Source: Hyphomicrobiaceae bacterium (GTDB lineage: Bacteria; Pseudomonadota; Alphaproteobacteria; Rhizobiales; Hyphomicrobiaceae). From it: a stretch of 64,000 bases of DNA. The DNA lies in the NCBI GenBank assembly GCA_021775735.1, contig JAJFHG010000041.1, positions 62,001 to 126,000 of the forward strand, given 5' to 3'. Below are positions 36,064 through 43,106 of the stretch, one piece after another (positions within the stretch are counted from its first letter, which is position 1; each line of letters starts with the position of its first letter). Both the position numbers and the translations under genes were made by a program. The notes beneath the pieces were generated by a model, which saw only the letters and a program-made list of their open reading frames with translations, did no database searches and was not told the DNA's origin.

Positions 36064-38295
36064 GGCCGTGCCATAGGGCCAGACCACACTCCAGATCCGT
36101 TGCAAGGTGATTGGGTTCGCTGCGGAAATCAGAATGTAAGCAATCATTCCCATCGCAAAAATGGGAACTAGATAGATCTGCACAAAATTTACAATCCTAA
36201 TGCCATTGGTTGAGCCAACAAGCGTCTGATTTACCTCCAACACGGAAAGCGTAATCATGACCGTGATTGAGGCGTAGGCCATGACAAAGATGATATCGGA
36301 CAACGTCGCTTTGTCTGATGCAGGCTGATTGAGCGCCAGATAAAGCGCAATCGCAGACAATAGCGCGGTCACCTGAATACCCATCACCGCTTCAAAACGT
36401 GCAGTTGGAATGAAATGCGCCACGTAGGCAACAATCATAATAAAGGCAAGGGGCACAATCACGCGCAGCAAATAATCAATCACGTGACGATGCATGACCC
36501 AAGTGTAGTTGAAATTATAATAGGGCAGAACCTTCTCGCCCCCCGCAGCGCTTTCAATTGAGCGAATGATCAACTCATTGGTGCCGACGTAGTGGGAATG
36601 CATTTTCCAACCATCGACCTGAAATGTGTCAGCTCGGATCTCATCAGCGGGCGGCTGAAGGAAAAAGGCGGCATCCATTGTTGCTGGCTGGAAGGAAATC
36701 GAGAATATCTGTTCATCAAATGGATATTTCCTGAGATCTGGATCAAAACGAAACCGACCCACGACCTTATAGATGCGTGAAACCAGATCATCGTCTCCCG
36801 AAGACGTCTCTTCATAGACACGCCGGACATTGATCATCGGTTGCGCAGAATCAGAACTCCACATCGCATTTGTAAATTCGATAGCGCTAATTGGAATCTG
36901 CTTATTAGCCCGCAGCGTGAAAAAGAACTCTGCATCAAAGCTACGGTCGTTGCTATCGACGTGGGAAATCGACACCATATCAAGATGCACATAAAGCACT
37001 GGCACCGCTTTCACAGCGTCGCCACGGCGCAGATACTGCTGGGGTGCTAAAATAGACTTGGCGCGGGCATCCGGCCGCCACACGAGCAATGAGTGTTCAC
37101 CCGAAGCCTGCGCATCCGTAAACGTCCAGTCTTGCGCCCAACCCCGCCACACCCGCCGTCCTTTGCGAAGCTTGGCAAGTTCATCGACTATGTAGTCTGC
37201 CATGCGTTCAGGGTTAGGAGATGGACTGTCTTCAGCAAGCTCTGCCAACATCGCAACCAGATCAGCATAGCGCGCGCCGTAGCCAACAGCGTATGGAGAA
37301 TAAGTGCGCACTGCAGGCATGCGATCCGGACTGCGCATCAATTGTTCCAAACGTTCGTTGTTGAGATTGGCAATGCCGCCTTCCGCGATTTCATAAAACG
37401 AACCAAGGTAGCGCTTGCCGCCACCTGTTGGATGCGACACAACTCCATTGATCGAACCAAGGGCAATAAATACTGGAATTTTAATGTCTGATTTTGCCAG
37501 CCTGTCCAACACCTGAGAACCGCGGCGCGACCCTACTGACAAAAACAAAATATCAGCGTTCTTGGTTTTAATCTCACCAATCATACGGTCTATTTCAGCT
37601 TCACTATCCTCGATTTCCCCTTCAATCCAAGATGCAGCCACCATCGGAACCTTGGCATCGGGTCTAGCTAAATGATCATGAAATGCCTTGGTATAGAGAT
37701 CATTCTTGAGGCCTATGAATGCCAAGCGTTGAAACTTGCCGCTCGCAAAGGACACAAACACATCTTCTTCATCGCTGACTGCGCGCGTGAGTGTGTAGAT
37801 GTTGCGATGCTTGGCAAACAAATTTTCAACCGACAATTCAGAGATCAACGCTTTACCAGATGCTCCCACGGTGTCCATCACCTCTGAGCCACGGGTTGAA
37901 TTCCAAATGCCAACCATGGCAAGCAATCGAGGATCTGTCAGCGCTTCATCAACGTTGGCAATTGTTTTTTTGACATCTGTTTTATCGTCAAAAAAACGAA
38001 TGTTGAGTTTGCGACCCTTGACTCCGCCTTGAGTATTGATCATCTCCGCCCGACGGCGAACAAAGTCTTGGATCGCAAAGACTTCCTCTGGTCCGTTTTC
38101 TTTCTTCGATGAACTGATGTGAACGGCGATTGTATACCCGGGCTCTGTCGCAGGCGCGTTTTCAGCCAACGCCGGCAGGCCCGCACCAACAAAACCCACA
38201 AACACCGCAAACAAAAACAGGCGGCACATTATGTCGTGCTTGCACGAACGAACAAGAAAGCGCGCAGGATCCATATTTAAGTCAGCAATCGTCAC
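36037..38295 (-). CDS. Periplasmic binding protein fused to a pentameric ligand-gated ion channel
   Basis: A 752-residue fusion. Residues 24-45 form a signal peptide (RLFLFAVFVGFVGAGLPALA). Residues 52-420 look like a LivJ-type type-1 periplasmic binding domain (YTIAVHISSSKKENG; MINTQGGVKGRKLNIRFFDD; MVGIWNSTRGSEVM; RLAFIGLKND). Residues 430-600 fit the pLGIC ligand domain, with the prokaryotic equivalent of the Cys-loop at FDPDLRKYPFDEQ (residues 517-529) and no disulfide cysteines. Helices M1 about 604-628 (with Pro615), M2 about 633-656, M3 664-688 and M4 699-725 follow. ELIC carries a matching FRLFPFDRQQF segment. GTG 38295 has GAGGG upstream; ATG 38229 at the signal peptide is possible. 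Likely a ligand-gated inner-membrane channel. Confidence 0.85.
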   Translation of the reverse strand: MTIADLNMDPARFLVRSCKHDIMCRLFLFAVFVGFVGAGLPALAENAPATEPGYTIAVHISSSKKENGPEEVFAIQDFVRRRAEMINTQGGVKGRKLNIRFFDDKTDVKKTIANVDEALTDPRLLAMVGIWNSTRGSEVMDTVGASGKALISELSVENLFAKHRNIYTLTRAVSDEEDVFVSFASGKFQRLAFIGLKNDLYTKAFHDHLARPDAKVPMVAASWIEGEIEDSEAEIDRMIGEIKTKNADILFLSVGSRRGSQVLDRLAKSDIKIPVFIALGSINGVVSHPTGGGKRYLGSFYEIAEGGIANLNNERLEQLMRSPDRMPAVRTYSPYAVGYGARYADLVAMLAELAEDSPSPNPERMADYIVDELAKLRKGRRVWRGWAQDWTFTDAQASGEHSLLVWRPDARAKSILAPQQYLRRGDAVKAVPVLYVHLDMVSISHVDSNDRSFDAEFFFTLRANKQIPISAIEFTNAMWSSDSAQPMINVRRVYEETSSGDDDLVSRIYKVVGRFRFDPDLRKYPFDEQIFSISFQPATMDAAFFLQPPADEIRADTFQVDGWKMHSHYVGTNELIIRSIESAAGGEKVLPYYNFNYTWVMHRHVIDYLLRVIVPLAFIMIVAYVAHFIPTARFEAVMGIQVTALLSAIALYLALNQPASDKATLSDIIFVMAYASITVMITLSVLEVNQTLVGSTNGIRIVNFVQIYLVPIFAMGMIAYILISAANPITLQRIWSVVWPYGTASAILPGPV

Positions 38296-38534
38296 GTCCC
38301 AAAAGCCCTCAAAAACGCGTCTCAGTGTCGTCTCCGGGCCTCACTCTGCCAGTATTCCCAGACCATGACGAGGCCTTGAAAAGCACATGAAACGAGCAAT
38401 TGCCGCAGTCAATTAATTCGATTCCTATTTTGTGCGGTTTGATCTAGGGTCCGCCCACAATTTCTGGGTTGACGCGCTGGCAAAAAGCGCCTGATTTAGA
38501 AAACCAAACGACTGTGAATAAATGGGAGACACAG

Positions 38535-39137
38535 ATGTCGAAACTGCTGTCCGGCCGTTGGCTTGCCATCCTCGTACTGACGGTTGCCGCCGTACTTGCT
38601 GCAACTTACATTGGCGACCAACGACTGCATCTTGCGACTGCTGCTTTATCAGCTTTGATCTTTGCGGTGATGGGACTGAGAGATAATGCGCAACTGACGG
38701 CGTCCGGCGCATCACAGCACGCAATCGGGGCATCATCAGCACAACACATGGGTTTGGTCTGGATATGGGGTGCTGCAATCCTTGGACTGTCCTACACACT
38801 GTTGCTGACACCCTGGCGGGAGTGGCTTCACTTCTTTGCCGCCTTTGCCGTTGTTGGGTTGCTGTGTCTGCTTTTTGCCTCAGCACTTGAGCGTGATGCC
38901 GCCAACAACAGTGACGACCAGACCATGCTCAAACTGGGTCGCCTACTGACCATTGGCCAAGTCCTTGGCATGCTTGCCATGCTGATTGGAATTTCAATTG
39001 ACCCGGACAAAAGTATTCTGACAAAAATACGACCTGATTGGGCAGCCAATATCGTGTTTGTGTTTGGTGGACTGGCTCTGCTTGCAATCAGCGCTCACGC
39101 CCTTTGGCAACAACGAGGCGTTGAGAAATCAGGTTAA
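38535..39137 (+). CDS. Uncharacterised membrane protein, paralogue A
   Basis: A 200-residue protein with about five transmembrane helices: residues 8-25, 33-47, 70-92, 96-114, 135-151 and 170-188 are candidates. ATG 38535 with GGGAGA about 6 bases upstream is used; a longer frame starts at 38469 without support. The segment MGLVWIWGAAILGLSYTLLL and the C-terminal IRPDWAANIVFVFGG are shared in pattern with the next gene, GLVYTWGAAAMFAVYSL and VKSDWAANEVFLWGG. The two genes are therefore tandem paralogues. The function is unknown. Confidence 0.8.
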   Translation: MSKLLSGRWLAILVLTVAAVLAATYIGDQRLHLATAALSALIFAVMGLRDNAQLTASGASQHAIGASSAQHMGLVWIWGAAILGLSYTLLLTPWREWLHFFAAFAVVGLLCLLFASALERDAANNSDDQTMLKLGRLLTIGQVLGMLAMLIGISIDPDKSILTKIRPDWAANIVFVFGGLALLAISAHALWQQRGVEKSG

Positions 39138-39170
39138 CACTCTTCAATGGTGGACCCTATATGATTTCAA

Positions 39171-39212
39171 CTCGGGATCTTGTTCACATAACTCCGAGTC
39201 TTGTTCACATAA
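39171..39212 (+). repeat. Two tandem 21-bp repeats
   Basis: Bases 39171-39191 and 39192-39212 agree at 18 of 21 positions and share a perfect TCTTGTTCACATAA core (39178-39191 and 39199-39212). The 10-base core CTTGTTCACA recurs at 39282-39291. A 21-bp period equals two helical turns, which suits stacked operator sites, but the pattern could also be the end of a lost IS21-like element. Confidence 0.7.
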
Positions 39213-39311
39213 AGTTTTAGTCGCACCCTGTCTGAATTGTTGTACTCTCATCTCACTGTCCAAGAGGGATGACAGGATCGACTTGTTCACAGCTCTGCTT
39301 GGAAACCATAT

Positions 39312-39926
39312 ATGTCACTCACGCCTCTCGTTCCATTTCTTGCGGTAGGGCTGATTTTGTCGGTCACCGGAATGGTGCATGGCGCCGGGCGCGGGGACGC
39401 ACAATTTACAGCACTTTGTGCGATCAGTTTTATTTCAATCGTTGTCGCAGCAGCACTTTTGATAAACGCAAATGCATGGCGCAAATCCAATGCTTCTGAA
39501 AAAGCGGCTGCAACTGCATCAGCGGTACGCCGTAACGCGCGCCTTGCTGGCCTGGTATACACATGGGGAGCCGCCGCCATGTTCGCCGTCTATTCCTTGT
39601 CTGACCTAAGTTGGCGTCATTCCTGGCAATACGGACTTGGTATGGCGATCATAGGCATTGGTATTTTTATCTTTGTCTATCGGCTTGGAAACGCACAACC
39701 GAGCCGATTGCCATCCCTCTCCCTGACTATTCTGCACGGCGTTGCAGCGATCGGAGGCCTGACATACCTCATTGGCGCTGGAAAATTGCAAACAGTGAAG
39801 TCAGATTGGGCCGCAAACGAGGTCTTTCTGTGGGGCGGCATTGGCATTGTTGTCCTATGCGTTTTATCTTTGATCACGCATCTGATGCACAATCGTTCAC
39901 GAACAGAAGCGGCAACGGCGTCTTAA
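39312..39926 (+). CDS. Uncharacterised membrane protein, paralogue B
   Basis: A 204-residue membrane protein with about six hydrophobic segments, including residues 5-23, 32-51, 79-95, 103-121, 135-150 and 170-190. It shares the WGAA and DWAAN...WGG blocks with the gene at 38535, so it is a diverged tandem copy. The ribosome site is weak (TTGGAA). Its stop overlaps the mutM stop by three bases on the opposite strand. The tandem repeats at 39171-39212 lie in its leader. No function can be given. Confidence 0.78.
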   Translation: MSLTPLVPFLAVGLILSVTGMVHGAGRGDAQFTALCAISFISIVVAAALLINANAWRKSNASEKAAATASAVRRNARLAGLVYTWGAAAMFAVYSLSDLSWRHSWQYGLGMAIIGIGIFIFVYRLGNAQPSRLPSLSLTILHGVAAIGGLTYLIGAGKLQTVKSDWAANEVFLWGGIGIVVLCVLSLITHLMHNRSRTEAATAS

Positions 39927-40810
39927 CGTTGGCAGCGCCCGCAGTGAAATGTTGAGCGCCCTTGGTGGACACTCCGCTTGACCAAGCCATCACAACCTTT
40001 CCGTCCGCAAACCTCGCCAGCACGGCCATATACGGCAAATGTCTCTTGAAAGCTCCCGCTGGCACCGCTTGGATCACGATAATTACGCAGCGTTGATCCA
40101 CCAAGCGCAACAGCTTTTTGCAGAACCTCACGAATAGCGATCACTAAGCGCTCTGCACGCGCTGTTGGATTTCCCAACCGGTCTGACAAACACGCCGCGG
40201 CTCTGTTGGGCGACAGCCCCGCATGATGCAACGCTTCGCAGACATAGATATTACCAAGCCCAGCAACAATGCGCTGATCCATTAAAAATGATTTGAGAGA
40301 ACTGCGCCGCGCGGACGCTTTTGCAGACAGGTAGATTGCCGACAGTTCATTACCAAGCGGTTCAACGCCGAGGTGGCGGAAAAGCGCGTGATCGTCGAGC
40401 ATATTTTCAGGAACAAGCAACATGAAACCAAAACGGCGTGGGTCGTTGTAGGTAATCGTGGCGCCGCTCGACATATGAAACACCACATGGTCATGCTTCG
40501 TGTTTGCGCCGCTATCGTAGATGTAATCACCAAGCGTATCTGCGGATTTGGACCGAGGCTGGTGGACGAGAAATCGTCCGCTCATACCAAGATGCATGAC
40601 CAGACACTCTCCTGTTGAAAGACCCGCCAGAAGATATTTGGCCCGTCGCCTCAGAGTGGCAACTTCGGCGCCAACAAGACGCGCCTTGAAATCGCGGCCA
40701 AAAGGAAACCGTAGGTTTGCGCGCCGCTGTTCAACGGTGCGAAAGGTTGCTCCGATCATCTGAGGCGCCAACCCCTGGCACACGGTTTCTACTTCTGGCA
40801 ATTCAGGCAT
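39923..40810 (-). CDS. mutM: Formamidopyrimidine-DNA glycosylase
   Basis: Base-excision repair glycosylase/AP lyase for 8-oxoguanine and formamidopyrimidines, 295 residues. The start is fixed at 40810 because the enzyme needs Pro directly after the initiator Met, and the protein then begins MPELPEVETVCQG with catalytic P2 and E3. The frame extends upstream to 40882. The C-terminal zinc finger is complete: CGRKGCDG and FHCGRCQR supply four cysteines. In many Rhizobiales mutM sits next to rpsT-dnaA; here it is 20 kb away. It is convergent with paralogue B, overlapping by a few bases. Confidence 0.96.
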   Translation of the reverse strand: MPELPEVETVCQGLAPQMIGATFRTVEQRRANLRFPFGRDFKARLVGAEVATLRRRAKYLLAGLSTGECLVMHLGMSGRFLVHQPRSKSADTLGDYIYDSGANTKHDHVVFHMSSGATITYNDPRRFGFMLLVPENMLDDHALFRHLGVEPLGNELSAIYLSAKASARRSSLKSFLMDQRIVAGLGNIYVCEALHHAGLSPNRAAACLSDRLGNPTARAERLVIAIREVLQKAVALGGSTLRNYRDPSGASGSFQETFAVYGRAGEVCGRKGCDGLVKRSVHQGRSTFHCGRCQR

Positions 40811-41327
40811 TGGCTCAGAGCCCGTTGACATCCGCTCGGACCGACAGTCGGCCAGCCCGCTCCTTACCAGATTTTTCCCCAAATGTGGGGGTGAGCTTGT
40901 TTCAATTTTGGGCGACCAGCGAACATCGGTGGGCGACGCGCTACCCTACCGGGTCATTTACCGGCCACCCCGTATAAAATGCCGCAAAATCATTGCTGAG
41001 AAAGCTCTGTCACACCTCGACACCGCTTCCTCCTTTCGTCTAAAAGGAGTGCCAAGGCGCTAGGTTTGTACCCCGTTTCCGGGGCCTAAATGTCAAAGCA
41101 CCGAGGAAGACTTTCCTTCTCTATGGACGTTGGGCAATTCGAATGACGCGGCAGATCAGGTGAGAGTTTGCCGTTGTCATTGAGAAGAAAAATTGAGGCG
41201 GACAAAAAGACCCTTACGACCCCCAAAAATGGCACCATCGCTATCTGGGATATGGGTTGACCAACGTTTTGCATTCAAATGAGCTCAGCACCAAGAAATT
41301 GATCATAGAAAGAGCATCGTAAAGCTG
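40811..41327. other. Long leader upstream of the formate dehydrogenase operon
   Basis: 517 bp without a convincing gene between mutM and the formate dehydrogenase genes. It includes CCCCG-TTTC-CGGGG at about 41071-41084, a small hairpin with no T-tract on either side, so I do not call it a terminator. It must contain divergent promoters for mutM and the dehydrogenase. No known metal or molybdenum-cofactor riboswitch could be recognised. Confidence 0.55.
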
Positions 41328-43043
41328 ATGTCCAAACGAGACACGCCGAAGGCAAAACCAGACGGCCGCTCCATTCACCCTGGATCAGGACGACGCAAAG
41401 CGCCTGCTTTTGCCAAAGGGCGCCAGATCAAACCAGGTGAATTGGATGCCGTGATCGCCATCATTGGCGAGGGACCTTATGAGCGCCCGCTGCTCATTGA
41501 ATATTTGCACCTCATTCAAGACAAAGAAGGCTGCTTGTCGGCTGCCAACATGCAATCGCTTGGTGAGCTTTTAAAAATTCCAATGGCAGAAGTTTACGAA
41601 GTCGCGACCTTCTACGCTCATTTTGATGTCGTACTGGACGGTGAAACTCCGCCCCCCAAAGTCACGGTGCGTGTATGTGAAAGCTTGTCGTGCATGATGG
41701 CGGGCGCTGAAAAACTCATTGCGGATCTTGATGGCACGGACATGAAAAATGTCCGTGTTGTGCGCGTGCCGTGCATTGGTGCCTGTGATGTGGCGCCAGC
41801 GGCCGAGGTTGGGCACCGCCACGTCCCCAAGGCAACTACAAAAAAGCTGAAGGACCTGGTTAAAAAAGGCGCAGTGAAAACCAAAGTACCTGATTACCAG
41901 GACTTTGATGGTTATCGCAAAGATGGCGGGTACACAGTCCTTGAAGCGTGCCTCAAGGGGGAGCGCTCGATCGAAGATGTGATCGCCACGCTATCAGACG
42001 GCGGCTTGCGCGGGCTTGGTGGTGCAGGCTTTCCAACTGGGCGCAAGTGGGGGTTTGTACGTGCCGAAGCTGGGCCGCGATTGATGGCGGTCAACGGCGA
42101 TGAAGGCGAGCCTGGCACTTTCAAAGACCGCTATTATCTTGAAACCAAGCCGCATCAGTTCTTGGAAGGTATGTTGATTGCCGCCTGGGCGGTCGAAGCG
42201 GAAGAAGTCTTCATTTACATCCGCGATGAATACCCAGCCGTGCGCAAAATTCTGCTCTCTGAAATCAAAAAGATTAAAAAATCGGGTCTTGCGAAACACA
42301 CCAAGTTGAGTTTACGCCGTGGCGCGGGCGCTTATATCTGCGGCGAAGAAAGCGCGATGATCGAATCCATCGAAGGCAAGCGCGGGCTACCGCGTCATAG
42401 ACCACCTTATGTGGCTCAAGTCGGCATCTTTGATCGCCCAACGCTCGTAAACAACATTGAAACGCTTTATTGGGTTCCTGAAATCATCACCAAGGGAGCA
42501 CAATGGTTTGCAGACCTCGGCGAAGGTAAAGCCACGGGGCTGAGATCGTTTTCGGTCTCAGGGCATGTCAAAAAACCAGGCGTGATTTTGGCCCCCGCAG
42601 GCATGACAGCTAACGGCTTGATCAAGCTGGCTGGTGGCATGAAAGATGGTCACAAATTCAAAGGATATCTGCCCGGTGGCGCCAGCGGCGGCATCTTGCC
42701 AGCATCAAAAGCGGACCTGCCGCTCGACTTTGGTACGTTAGAAAAATACGGCTGCTTTGTTGGCGCTCATGCCGTCGTGGTCCTCTCCGATCAAGACGAC
42801 ATGAAAGCTGTCGCGCTAAATTTGATGAAGTTTTTTGAAGATGAAAGCTGCGGACAGTGTACACCATGTCGTAACGGTACAGAAAAAGCAGTTAAGCTGA
42901 TGTCGGACAAAGTGTGGGATGAAACACTCCTTGATGATCTTGCAATCGTCATGAGAGACGCATCAATCTGTGGTCTGGGGCAAGCGGCCTCAAATCCTCT
43001 GACGTCGGTGATTAAGTTCTTCCCCGATGATCTAAAATCGTAA
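41328..43043 (+). CDS. NAD-dependent formate dehydrogenase beta subunit (NuoE-NuoF fusion)
   Basis: A 571-residue fusion matching the beta subunit of Methylobacterium FDH1. The N-terminal half is a thioredoxin-like [2Fe-2S] domain with C117, C122, C149 and C153. The NuoF-like half begins GGLRGLGGAGFPTGRKWGF (residues 225-243) for NADH/FMN and has the FMN loop RGAGAYICGEESAMIESIEG (331-350). A [4Fe-4S] site is built from C508, C511, C514 and C548 (CGQCTPC...SICG). It passes electrons from formate to NAD+ in the cytoplasm. The alpha subunit follows 63 bp downstream. Bidirectional hydrogenase and complex I modules are alternatives excluded by the alpha subunit. Confidence 0.93.
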   Translation: MSKRDTPKAKPDGRSIHPGSGRRKAPAFAKGRQIKPGELDAVIAIIGEGPYERPLLIEYLHLIQDKEGCLSAANMQSLGELLKIPMAEVYEVATFYAHFDVVLDGETPPPKVTVRVCESLSCMMAGAEKLIADLDGTDMKNVRVVRVPCIGACDVAPAAEVGHRHVPKATTKKLKDLVKKGAVKTKVPDYQDFDGYRKDGGYTVLEACLKGERSIEDVIATLSDGGLRGLGGAGFPTGRKWGFVRAEAGPRLMAVNGDEGEPGTFKDRYYLETKPHQFLEGMLIAAWAVEAEEVFIYIRDEYPAVRKILLSEIKKIKKSGLAKHTKLSLRRGAGAYICGEESAMIESIEGKRGLPRHRPPYVAQVGIFDRPTLVNNIETLYWVPEIITKGAQWFADLGEGKATGLRSFSVSGHVKKPGVILAPAGMTANGLIKLAGGMKDGHKFKGYLPGGASGGILPASKADLPLDFGTLEKYGCFVGAHAVVVLSDQDDMKAVALNLMKFFEDESCGQCTPCRNGTEKAVKLMSDKVWDETLLDDLAIVMRDASICGLGQAASNPLTSVIKFFPDDLKS

Positions 43044-43106
43044 CGGTTAAGTGATGCGGGAACGAGACGTAGCCCATCGCCACTAGCTCCAAATTGAGAG
43101 AACTCC

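Noticed and set aside
41071-41084. CCCCG-TTTC-CGGGG hairpin upstream of the formate dehydrogenase
   Set aside because: It is short and lacks a T-tract on either strand, so it is not called a terminator.
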